DNA of 64,000 nucleotides from positions 366,669,249 through 366,733,248 of the forward strand of contig OW386285.2 of assembly GCA_936432065.2 (NCBI GenBank), in the 5' to 3' direction. This document shows, piece after piece, positions 1 through 10,600 of the stretch (position 1 is its first letter; every line of letters starts with the position of its first letter). A program made the position numbers and the translations under genes. This DNA is from Rutpela maculata (Eukaryota; Arthropoda; Insecta; Coleoptera; Cerambycidae). The notes under the pieces are model-generated. The model searched no databases, was not told the DNA's origin, and saw only the letters and a list, made by a program, of their open reading frames with translations.

Positions 1-130
1 TTTATGAATAGCGCACTAAAAAGTTAAAAATAATTATCAGGTAATTAAATTTCGTGGAGTGTACTTATACAGGGCGTCCGCTATATACGTACGAATATTT
101 TGCATGATAATATATTGACCCAAAAAAATC

Positions 131-300
131 AAAAAAGTCTTATAAAATTTTTGCTTTACTCCGACGGTTTTGTTTAAATTAATTATTTGCTAAAAAAACG
201 CTATTTTCAGGCGAAGCAAAAAAAGTCTTATAAAATTTTTGCTTTATTCCAATGGTTTTGCTAAAATTAATTATTTGCTAAAAAGTTGATATTTTCAGGA
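131..300. repeat. Two-copy tandem duplication, about 88 bp unit
   Basis: The stretch AAAAAAGTCTTATAAAATTT recurs 88 bases later (GTCT at 137 and 225). Both copies continue through a similar TTGCTTTA...AATTAATTATTTGCTAAAAA segment to a TTTTCAGG end. The copies differ at scattered positions, so the duplication is not very recent. A TACAGGGCG motif at about 69-77 resembles the ends of foldback elements elsewhere in the window, so this may be the inner part of a truncated repeat. No coding content is seen. Confidence 0.75.
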
Positions 301-2790
301 CAGGTCGTATTCGGGTATAATAAAATATTGTGTAGGACAGTATTTCAGTACAGTTCAATGTCATCTTGCGACCTGCATCTCCTTTTTTATTTTGTTTATT
401 GTATTGATAATGAGACATAAAAAATCTTTAAAAAAACGCCGGTGTCTTTTTCCAATAAAGGAATCCTCCGCTGTCGGCATCTGTGGTCCAAAGAAAACGT
501 TCATACTTCATTTTTTAACTGTAGAAGCCGCTTCCAATTATACAGTGTTGTCTATGTGTTCGATTTATCTAGTTTTAAAGTAAAAATAATAAACCGGTGT
601 AATGACTGAGGTGATGAATTAAGTGTTTATTGAAATTAAATGAACCGTTATTAATTTAATTCCTACAGTGGTTAAAGAAATTTTACGATGATTATTAAAA
701 ATGTTTGTCCGATTATAATATACTTATTTGATTAAATGAAATATTCATAACAATGCTTTTTCATGAGAAATAATACAGGTTAAGATTAAGGTGAAATAAT
801 AGAACCGGATTAAGAAGTGATAAAATCCAAATTAAATTAAACAAGTTGTGCTGTAATTACATAATTATGTAAATGCTTTTTAATAAATTCTAGTAAATTA
901 TAAATAAAATCGTCCTTGATAAAATAACATAAACCTTACTAGTGAAATCTTATCTTTATATCATCGTGTTCGCGGTTATCTAACCTAGTTAAGAAATCTT
1001 TTTTTTTCCTGTTGCAGTTATTGGAAAAAACTATATGTGAATATTATACTTTTCGACTATACTTTAATTCATCAGATATAAATTCTGTATTTTTTCATTT
1101 CAATCATCTCGCAATGATTTCAGCTTGTTTTTCGTAACGCTTATCGGAATACTACTCAGTATTTTTGTTTTTGTGAGATCTTATGAAAGCTTACAGCCCT
1201 GTCCAGGTTCTCAGTTCGATCCGTATGCCGTATGTTTTTTTTTATTTATTTTTTTAAAAATATTTGTTTAATCATTACTTATAGATTCGCTTAAGCGGTT
1301 TCTATGAAGTCTTCTCAAATTGTGAGGTATGGCTCAACGGTGGTCCCATATTATTAATTTCATTAAGCTACGTCTAGTATAAGAATATTCGAGAACATGG
1401 CGCAGTCGCTAGTCATAATTTAATTATGTGATAAAAAATTCAAATTCCATCGGAATTGCATTAAAATTGATACTTAGGTATTTTCGAAGTAGCTAATAGC
1501 AAATCTGATGTCAAAAGTTCAGAATTTCAGATCCAATATGTCTGCGTTAATTGCAATATCTTTGCGGATTTATATGAAATTTGATACATAGTGATTTCGG
1601 GATTCTCTGATAACGAGCTTAATGTTACAGTTTAAAAAGCTATAATGACGGATAACATAACATGTAGAAGCTAGATATAGAGGCCATTAAAAAGGGCGAA
1701 AAAACAATTTTGAAAAGAAAATTTAATCGCCTTCAAAAAATTTCGCTAAAAATTATGAAATAAAATTTCATCGTCGTGCCACCCAGTTAATTACAAGCTT
1801 TCATTTAACTTGCTTTGTATGTATGTTAGTTCGCTTATTAGTATGTTTAGTTCAAATCTTGCAAGTTAATTTTAAACCACTTAACGACGTTCAATTGAGC
1901 TAAAATTTTGCATACACGTGTAGTTCTGGTGACAAAGTGTGTTTTTTAGTTTTTAAACTATAATTTGATCGTATAATGTATTCAGTCACACATTACATTC
2001 TAAGAAATGGCGAAGGATCCGGTATTATTTCAAGTAAGGACGACGCGACGCAATGAATATGAAACTAATTAAGATGTAACTAAAAATTTAAAAATTAAAT
2101 TAAATTAAAAAAAAAAAAATTTTTAGAAACAAGCTTTTATTATTATTTAGGTGTACTAAAACGAAAAAAATAAGTTATGTTGAATTAATTGTCTTAAAAG
2201 CGTGAATAGAAAAAAAAATACATACTTAGGTCCCAGAGTACAGTAAACTACACAGAGGCGAAGGCTTTGGCGGTTCCTTTGAGTTTTGATGGCTCGTCTT
2301 TTGTGACCTTGCGTACCAGTTGCGTCTACACTGAGAGAAATATGTTGTTAATTTATTTCTTTTAATAGGTTACATTTTTAACCTGCAAAATGCGTTTTAT
2401 TTTATTGTGACAAACTATTTAAAACTTTATAAATATTACATTGAACTAGATTTTGGTCGAAAGTACGGGAACCAGGCAGAAATTTTAATAATAGCTACGT
2501 AATACTTGTGAATTTTAAAAAATATATATTTTTGAGGTTAGCTATGACGTCACGTGCAGATCCCCATTTAAGGAAACACTGAAAAAAAACAGCGTATTTC
2601 GAGTTGGATTAAAAAATATTATCATTTGAATTGTTTATAATCGGCGCCTATTTTCAATTGAGTTGTTGAGTTGTACACTAGGTTTAATTTATGAGAATTT
2701 TATTTCTCGGTTAATGTTTTCAACCTCCCAAAATGAGTGGAAATAAAATTCACAAATCCAAACTTACACGATAAACGTCAGCAGTGTCGA
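301..2790. other. AT-rich DNA without a recognisable gene
   Basis: I see no ORF with protein-like composition or recognisable motif. A 58-base piece at about 683-740 (GATGATTATTAAAAATGTTT and following) recurs at 34622-34676, so at least part of the stretch is interspersed repeat. The text around 1790-1930 has the look of a dispersed noncoding repeat, but I have no second copy in the window to prove it. Confidence 0.5.
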
Positions 2791-2794
2791 CGTA

Positions 2795-3640
2795 AAAGTG
2801 AGGTTGATTGATATACCATTTAAAAAATGGCGATGCGTATACAAATTTGGTTTTGGAGGGGAAGGCTTGTCTTCGAGAAATGATGTCAAGAGGAGAAAGA
2901 GAAACAAGAAAGACGATGACGTCAAGAAGAAAAAAATCGAACTGAGAAAAATGATGGAAGAACAAGAAAGACGTCAGGAAGAATTAAGGAAAGGTCGCTA
3001 TCATATCTGCCAATGCGCCTTAAACGACAGCTGAGAAAGGAGGGCAGCATGGTAGCATCATCAGGTCCTCGGTTAAAACCACCCTCCTTTGATGGCCAAA
3101 GCTCATGGAAGACGTACAAGAGACAGTGCAGGACATGGCATTAGTTTTAGCACTAAGGGGCCAAGCATCAGAGTTACTTCAAACTATTCCAATAGAAAAA
3201 CAAAGAGACTTTAACGTTTTGAAAGCTGCCTTGGACTTGATGATGATGACTACCAACACCTCGCACAAGTATACCGGACACAAAAGGCTGGGGAAAGCTT
3301 CAAAGCTGCGATAGAGAGACTGGCACACCTGGCATATCCGAGTGCACCAAGAGAATTTCAGGAACAATTAGCCGTGGGGCATAAAGAACGAAGAAGTCAG
3401 GCGAGTTCTAAGATTATCACGGCACCAAAGTAGTAGCGAAGCTTTGGTGCGTGCCCTTGAAGTGGAGGCTGCCTATAAGGACACTCTACGTTCAAGAGTA
3501 CGTGTTGGGACAGTCGGAGAGGCACATTCAGACAAATAGAACCTCGACACTATGGACATGCATGAAATATTTAGTAAATTATCGGCCAAACTAAATTCTC
3601 TGGGAGATCTGGTTTGACTGTACAACCCTCAGCGAAAGAA
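2795..3640 (+). pseudogene. Broken gag-like gene of a Ty3/gypsy-type LTR retrotransposon
   Basis: Three shifted frames give a lysine/glutamate-rich coiled-coil-like segment (EEQERRQEELRKGRY, about 2940-3000), then a gag-core segment around 3090-3260 containing LALRGQASELLQTIP, then IERLAHLAYPSAPREFQEQL at about 3310-3370 and a segment ending near 3540. This order and wording fit the capsid region of insect Ty3/gypsy-like retrotransposons, where LRGQA is a common core phrase. At least three frameshifts and missing stretches break the frame. No protease, reverse transcriptase or integrase follows, and I could not find LTRs. It is a dead fragment. Assignment to a lineage is by recall of the family, not by a search. 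Confidence 0.7.
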
Positions 3641-3797
3641 GGGAAGGTTCCGAAGCTTCAACCGCTTCAACCTTAAATTAAAATATCTTATGAAACGTAT
3701 ATTTAGCAATATATTTTCTGCAAAAACAATGAGGTTCTTCCTCCGGCCTTATGATCGGATTTTCCATGGCTAGGTTAGGTTGATACGTGAGTGAGTT

Positions 3798-3852
3798 TAT
3801 ATAGTGCTTTAGTAAAGTAGTGGATAAATTCTATAAAATGTGAACAATTTTT
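3798..3852. repeat. Solo terminal repeat of the mariner-like element found intact-ended at 26.9-30.2 kb
   Basis: The sequence AGTGGATAAATTCTATAAAA (3818-3837) matches the left terminus at 26924-26943 (AGTAGATAAATTCTATAAAA) and the inverse of the right terminus at 30201-30240. No transposase follows here, so this looks like a lone end or an internally deleted copy. Confidence 0.6.
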
Positions 3853-3894
3853 TTTACATCAGATTCGTTATGAGCTACTCCTATAATACCTAAT

Positions 3895-4545
3895 TACCAA
3901 TTTTCACTACGTGACACAGTACGAAATTACAGATTTTTTTCTGGACAAAATTCGCCCGACAATTGAATTCGCAACGAAAGCTAACTTTTTTTTTTAATTA
4001 CGTAGAAATGTTGTCGCTACAACATGGTGCTGCTACAAAGTTTTAAAACAATTCCTATTAAACCTTTCAGTCTATTCAATTTTGGAGACTTTTGACATTT
4101 TTATAAAATTATTTCAAATAGAACATAGCTTTATTACAAAATCCAATGAAATTATATGTGTCTTGGGTCGTTGATTACAAATACAATAATATTCTGGGCA
4201 TTTTTTGACGTTATTATAAAATTTCAAATATAACATCTTTATTTCAAAATTCAACCGATTTATATGTTTTGTGGGTCGCTGATTACTAATGCAATAGACA
4301 TTTGGTCCTAATATTTTCATAGGATTTTGTAATAAGGTTTCTATTTGAAATAATTTGATAAAGACGTCAAAATATACCCAAAATTTTGCAGGTCAGATTT
4401 AATTTTACTCACTTTGTAGCAGCGTCACATTGTAGCGACAATTTTTCTATGTAATTTAAAAAAGAAAATGTTAGCTTTCGTTGCGAATTCAGATCTCGGG
4501 CGAATTTTGTTTAAAAAAGTCCATAATTTCCCACTTTGCGTGGAT
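3895..4545. repeat. Foldback (inverted-repeat) element with an internal tandem duplication
   Basis: The left arm reads through AATTCGCAACGAAAGCTAAC (3966-3985) and the right arm contains its inverse, GTTAGCTTTCGTTGCGAATT (about 4469-4488). Pairing continues outwards through AAAATTCGCCCGA / TCGGGCGAATTTT to about 3895 and 4545, and inwards through the TTGTCGCTACAA / TTGTAGCGACAA motifs. Inside are two tandem copies of a roughly 115-base unit, starting near 4114 and 4229 and each containing a TTGGGTCG/GTGGGTCG TTGATTAC-like core. No transposase is encoded. Confidence 0.8.
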
Positions 4546-5880
4546 ATAGAAGTAAAATACGAGGAAAATTATAATTGCTAATAATGTGAGATAACTAGCT
4601 CTCTTCGATATTGACATAAAGGTCACAAAAACGTTACTCAGTTACCTTTAATACAAACGTCATCAATTAAAATAAATATTGCAGAAATGAGCACACTCAT
4701 TTATTGAAACCCATTCGTGTTTAAATAACTGTAAACAGCAGTTAATAGAAATACTGGTATTTTTGCTAGCTCGTCACACGAATGCATGTATTGTGTGTAC
4801 CTGCCTGCATGTATAATAACTGAATTAACAAATAAAAAGTGATAAAACTACCACTTCAGTTCCGTGTACCGTATACAATCAACGCTCATCAGTTTTTAAT
4901 TAAAACTTTTATTATTTTAATGCTAACTTCCTCATTCTTGAGTGAAGTCTAGAAAAATAACAAATAGCCATTTATAAAACAATAAATAAAGTCTTTCACT
5001 TTTAGTAAATTGGTTTGATTAATTTCTATTACACTACACATGGTGACGAGTGCCCGAACGATGAGGTTAATTCATCAGTTTAAGATTTCAACTTAGTTTA
5101 AATAATTTTGCATTGTTGCCACTCATTGAGCCCCCATTTGAAATTTTGGGGTATAAATTCTTCTCAATGATCTGTTAAACACCCATTTACGGACTTCACT
5201 CTTCACTTCATGCCCTATTTTATTATAAATTCGTGCTTAATGGCTTCCCGTACCAAGTTACATATTATATTTATTAAAAAAAAAAAATTATCAAAATTTA
5301 AAAGTAATCGTAGACAATTGGTTTGAAACACTTGCGATATTTTAACTAAAGTCCATTCACTTTAAGAATGAAGCGTTGGTTTTAGCTATTTCCCAACTTC
5401 TCATTTGTCAAAACTCGAGGCAAATTCACATTACACAGTACACAAAAGGCCTAAACTAGCAAAAGGAGTACTTAATTTGGTTTTAGCTAATCAAATTCAA
5501 TGTGCTTCAGTTCACCTACAATTTAAAGTGTCATATAAAACATCGATATTATTTTAGTATTTTTTTTCTCTCTATATATATGGCCTTACAAGCTCGGTGT
5601 TTTGGCCACGAACAGATTGAAAAGCTGATATATAATATTTTAGGTAAAATGTAATTAACAAATAATGCGATAATAGGTAAAGTTATTATTATGACAGATT
5701 ATTATAATATATGAAAAAAAAAATGATTACACCTACACACAACTGAAACGTCATTCATACTCACTCACTCAGGTTTGGTAATAGCGAATCAGTCGAGGAG
5801 GACACGCTTCTCGCCCAGGGGTCTTTCAAGGCATTTTTTTAATAAATATTCAGAGGGATTAATAAATCATAGGAGAAAAA
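4546..5880. other. AT-rich stretch, nothing recognised
   Basis: No coding segment, RNA gene or clear repeat structure could be supported by eye. There is a short homopolymer A run near 5277-5287 and a TATATATA run near 5573. Confidence 0.5.
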
Positions 5881-5884
5881 CAAA

Positions 5885-7760
5885 GGTTTTCTAGAAGGTT
5901 AACTAGATGTCTATATTGCAATTAATAAAAAAGGAGGAAAAATGTTTCATACACTTAAGTTTAGAGAGGCTTAAGAGATATGGTAGCCATATAGGTGAAG
6001 GAAACCCATTTTCATTCAGATATTTGATAAGGATTTTAGAGTTTATATCCGTTAGAGGGCAATTGAAAATTAAGTGGTTAATGTCTTCAATTTCGCCGCA
6101 GAGGTAGAGTGGATCTTCTCGTATTCCGATTTTATGCAAGTGGGCGGGGAATCTGCCATGGTTAAGTTTAATTCTGCTAATAGTAGAGATAGTTTTTCTA
6201 CTAAGGTGACAATTTTTAAACCATTGTGAAGACGAGATACTTGGATGGATTTTAAAATAATACGTATTGGATAGATTTCCATATTCTTGCCATTGAAGGT
6301 TCTATTTTTCTAAGAGTTTTTTTGACGACAGGATAAAAATTAGAGAAGACTGTAGAAGTGTTCTTTTCAACCATAGTAACGTTGCTATATTATAGGTTTT
6401 ATTATTTCCTGCTATATATTTGAATGAGCTTTTACCCACAAAAAACAAAATTTGATATTTTGAGTCGATGCCATAGCAAATTTTTCCATGATATTTATAA
6501 TAAAATGGTTTCGGTAAATACAGTTAACTCCAGGAAAATTATTTAACTTTTTTAAAACTGATTGAGAAACGGTGCAAATGACGACTTGGTTATATTGTTT
6601 AGAGATTGCCCATTCTACAGCACGAGAAATAGCTGCTGTCTCTGCCGAAAAAATACTGAGTGCGGGATTTAGAATGAAGGAATATTCGAATTGAATGGAA
6701 GGAACAACAACCACTTAACACATCTGCAGTTTTCGAGCCGTCAGTATAAATTTTGATAGAGTTAGTTGGAAAGTTTGACAGAATCTCACAGAAAGTTTTA
6801 TAATCAGAGATATCATTTTCTTTAGGGTAGGTTGGTATATGAATATTTGGCTTAAAGAAGAGGGTATTATATTTCATTTCAAAAATACTTTTTTTTTGGT
6901 GGAGTTTACAGCCAGAAGATCGAGATCGTCACAAAGGCCATATGCATTGCACAGTGGTGGGGAGTTTTTTTTCGCCCAGTAGGGGTCGATAAGGCTTTTA
7001 ACAAAAGTATTATGAATTTTTCCCATAATAAGCTCATTGCATTTATTTTTTATGATATATTTTGACGCTAAATATTCTCTCCGGTACATTAGGGGCTACT
7101 CCAATGCTTCCACTAAAACCGCTTAGTTGGGGGATGAACTCGTGGGTTCCAGACATGTTTTAATAGCTTTAAACTGAATTCTATCGATTTTTTTGAGAAG
7201 TTGGTTACAGGACGAGCCATATAACATACTACCATAGTCGATTATAGATCTTATAAAAGATCTGTAAAAAAGTAGGGCTATATCCTGATTTGCTCCCCAG
7301 GAAAAACTACAAACCTGTTTCAAGATGTTGGTTCCTTTTTCACATCTATTCACAACATTTTCTATTTGATTTTTCCACAGCAGTTTAGTATCAAGTATAA
7401 TTCCTAAGTATTTAAAAGATTTAGATACAGGAAATGTAGTATTATTTAATGTAATAGTGTCTTGAAAACTAATACGTTTTCGGGTGAAGAACATCACAGT
7501 TGTTTTGTTTGTGGATATGGTAAAAACATTTATAAGCACCACTCTCTTAAGCAATAAGTATGTGAGATAATTCATTAGTACATACTTGATGATTTTTCCC
7601 AGTAGAATATAATGCGATATCATCGGCATATTGAATGCATGTGCTATTATTTGACCATATATCATGTATATCACGAGTATATACATTAAACAACAACGGG
7701 CTCAAAACTGAACCCTGTGGTAATCCTTGAAATGTATCCTGGGGCCTAATATCTTATTAT
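5885..7760 (-). mobile_element. Truncated LINE (I/R1-type): reverse transcriptase end, RNase H and zinc-knuckle tail
   Basis: On the minus strand, reading from 7760 down, I see GLPQGSVLSPLLFNVYTRD, then the catalytic YADD (7619-7630), then a long thumb segment with KYLGIILDTKLLWKNQIENV (within 7123-7686). Next comes an RNase H domain starting with IYTDGSK (about 6731-6751), a further segment with AETAAISRAVEWA and LWVKAHSNI, and a cysteine tail CGEIEDINHLIFNCP near 6060-6110. RT-RNase H-CCHC-like order is known for I- and R1-type non-LTR elements. The endonuclease and the RT fingers are missing, so the copy is 5'-truncated. Several frameshifts and stops make it dead. Nothing is inferred about host function. 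Confidence 0.88.
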
Positions 7761-8750
7761 ATTTAATAGAGATACACAAAAAGGTTTATTATTGTTTTGA
7801 ATCGATATTATTTACAATGCTCAATTAACTGAACTGTAAGATCTCTTGTAATATGAGAGCTATGTCACGATATTTTTGTCCGATATTTTGGTCTTTATAT
7901 AAATATGATATTTTCGAACCTTGTACAGTACATTTAAATTCTGAATTTTACAATACTCAAAGCTTTATTATTGTTATTATAAATTTTTGTTTATGACTTA
8001 TGAGCTTCTAAATAATACTGTACGAAGGACAGGTATAGACTTTACCTGTCCTAATTAATAGACATACTGTCTGATATTAACTGATTAGCATTATTTCGTT
8101 TGATAGTGCACATGGGTGGAATAAATTAGTAAACTAGGTAACATTGAATACCATCACGTTGCGTTATTTATATTTATCTGATGGGTTAATTAATATATGT
8201 GTAATAAGAATTTATGATACGCAACTTTACACAGTAATTCTGTGTTTTTCTAGTATAAATTATAAATATTATTTTATGATGTATAAATTACTGTGAAACA
8301 ACCCATACCCACCTTGTGTTATTTATATTTTTATTTTTTCTGGTTGAGACAGAAAAATATATTGACAGTTTACGTGATCGTTTAGATTTTTAAAAGCAGG
8401 ACCCTTTAATTTGTGATATAATTTTTTTTAAACAAATTATTTTATAAAGTTTGATATTACTTGTTTCTGTTTACTGATTTTATTTGTTTGTCTTAATTTT
8501 GTAATATATTCGCTTAATAATGGTTTCTACTTTTGATACCTCTTTATTTGTCTCGCATTTTATTTAATAATGATTTCACTGTGATTACATACTTTGTTTG
8601 ACTTGATTTATTTTGTCTAAAGAATTATATCATTATTTTATCTCACTTATTCATGAAAAAGTAAAATATAGAATAAAAACACAGAAAGCGTTAATACGCT
8701 TATTTTATGACAATTATCATATTATAATTAAATATACCCAAATGATAACA
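7761..8750. other. AT-rich stretch with one short inverted repeat
   Basis: No gene is visible. A small inverted repeat, ACAGTAATT (about 8231-8239) and AATTACTGTG (about 8288-8297), flanks roughly 50 AT-rich bases and could be a short MITE remnant or chance. Confidence 0.35.
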
Positions 8751-8752
8751 TG

Positions 8753-9540
8753 TGGTATACTGACGGTTGAAAACGTCAAGTAGTACTGGATCAGATGTTA
8801 CGGGGGACCAACCAGGGACAGACATCAGTCTGAACTTGGGCAGTACCGCAACGGTGTTGCAAGCAGCAGTCACAGCCATAGAAATCTGTGCACAAGAAAT
8901 GATACGGAGGTCATATACTGACAAAAGAATCCGCATCATCACTGACAGTCAAGCAGCTATCAAAGCTCTGAATGCAGTAGAGATACGTTCCAAAACGGTA
9001 AAAGACTGCCTTGGATCCCTAGCGAAACTGGTGGAAGACAACAGTATACAACTGGAGTGGACGCGAGGACACCAGGGCAATGAAGGCAATGAAAAAGCAG
9101 ATAAGCTGGCCAAAGAAGGCGCAAAAACACCCTTGATGGGACCTGAGCCATCCTGCGGGATATTATACAATACCCCAAGAGGAATGGTAAAGGAACTATT
9201 GCGGGCCATCCATGACAAAGACTAACGAATTGCTAAAGCTGAGCAGAAAACAGCTGAGATGTGCAGTGGGAATCCTAACAGGACACTGCACACTGAATAG
9301 ACACATAACTAACATATGTGTGAAAGATAATCCAAAATGCAGGATGTGTGGTGAGGATGAAGAAACTCCTCACCACATACTATGTGAATGCCCAGCCTTA
9401 GTGGTTGGGAGGTTCTCACACTTCGAGGGACTAACCGTAACCCCGGAAGAAATAGCCAGAGCTCCCTTTGACCGTATACTCTCTTTTTGGAGAGGAACGG
9501 GATTAATGGGATAACGAGACTATGAGGTACAATAAGCTTA
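8753..9540 (+). mobile_element. LINE 3' end: RNase H domain plus cysteine/histidine tail
   Basis: The frame opens with WYTDG (8753-8767), immediately broken by a stop, then continues open from 8767 to 9222. It carries the RNase H elements EICAQEM, RIITDSQAAIKALNA (second acidic site), and LEWTRGHQGNEGNEKADKLA, whose H and D are the usual RNase H residues. After a frame change near 9220 a second frame gives LRCAVGILTGHCTLNRH and a Cys/His motif CRMCGEDEETPHHILCECP (about 9341-9397), ending at 9514. This layout matches the C-terminus of I-clade/Loner-type insect LINEs. The upstream reverse transcriptase is absent. It differs in sequence from the copy at 5.9-7.8 kb, so it is a separate family. 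Confidence 0.88.
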
Positions 9541-9859
9541 AGCTTCAGTACAGCGGGGCTTCGGCTGAACTATTGAATTTTAAGCATTGTGCCCATGAGA
9601 ACTTTTGTTCAGTAAAAATTTCAACATTTTTTACCGAATGGTCTTTTCCTATACTTTTGTGCGTGGTCCTTTGCTTTCCAGTGTTTATTACAGAGAGAGA
9701 AAATGGATTGATTGATATACGAGACCTTTCAATTTGCCCGAAAAATAATAAATGTAATAAAAAGGATAAATACATGTAAATTAAATCGGCTTCGAGGTTT
9801 CTTTTTCTATGAAACGTACTGGGGTTGTCTTCAGAGGGCCCTCTCTACTGGTACAAATA

Positions 9860-10250
9860 GTCAGTCCCCCCCCCCCACATCAAATCATAGGACCCCGGTA
9901 CCAAATTCACTGGCGGGTCCCCACGCCTAATAATTGATGAAGGGGGGGGGGTGGATTTGAAAATCTCTAGCGGGCCTTCGTTACGGACCCCCCGCGCTTA
10001 ATTATTGATCACGGGGGGGGGGGTAGGTAGGTAAATTTGAAAAAAAAATTGTCAAAATCTCTAGCGGACCTTCGTTACGGGCCCTCGCGCTTAATAATTG
10101 ATGAACGGGGGGGGGGGGGGGGCTGGCCAAAAAATTTTTTGCCCAGGTCTCATAATTATTAATGAGTAAGGATTGCGTTTACTAGTCTAGTCTAAAATGG
10201 CTAGACCCGGGTGCCACGGTACCTACTGACCCCCCCCCCCTGTGGGGGTC
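9860..10250. repeat. Poly-G/poly-C-rich tandem array
   Basis: A unit containing TAATTATTGATCACGGGGGG-like text recurs at about 9922, 9993 and 10087 (spacing about 71 and 94). Each copy holds a run of 10 to 18 G and a GGxCCTTCGTTACGG segment. Runs of C occur at 9867-9875 and about 10231. The unequal spacing comes mainly from G-run and linker length. It is strikingly GC-rich against the AT-rich surroundings. No coding content. Confidence 0.8.
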
Positions 10251-10600
10251 CTGCAAATAGTACCGTAGCACAGCAGGCTGGCTGAGTAAACTTATACAAG
10301 TTCTCAAGACGCAAGTCACATTTATAAGAAAATGTTTTGTACAAAATATTGCCGAAAATTATGGTTTTAACTGAAAATGTTATAAAATGTGGACCGAATA
10401 TTGAATGCGTACTCTTACTAAGACTCGTTTTTTCTTGGATTCCGCGGGCTTTTTTGCTCGCCCTATCGAGAATACCTCAAAATTACACGCGCAGTAAAGT
10501 TAGGTAAAATGCGAACAATTTAAAAAGTAAAGGAGGGGTACCGGTAAGGCCCTTATTTGGCCCCAGCTAGGCACAAGCGAGAAGCACTTTGATTCTTACA
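10251..10600. other. No gene recognised
   Basis: Intervening sequence between the poly-G array and the foldback element starting at 10601. Nothing supported beyond ordinary AT-rich sequence. Confidence 0.4.
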
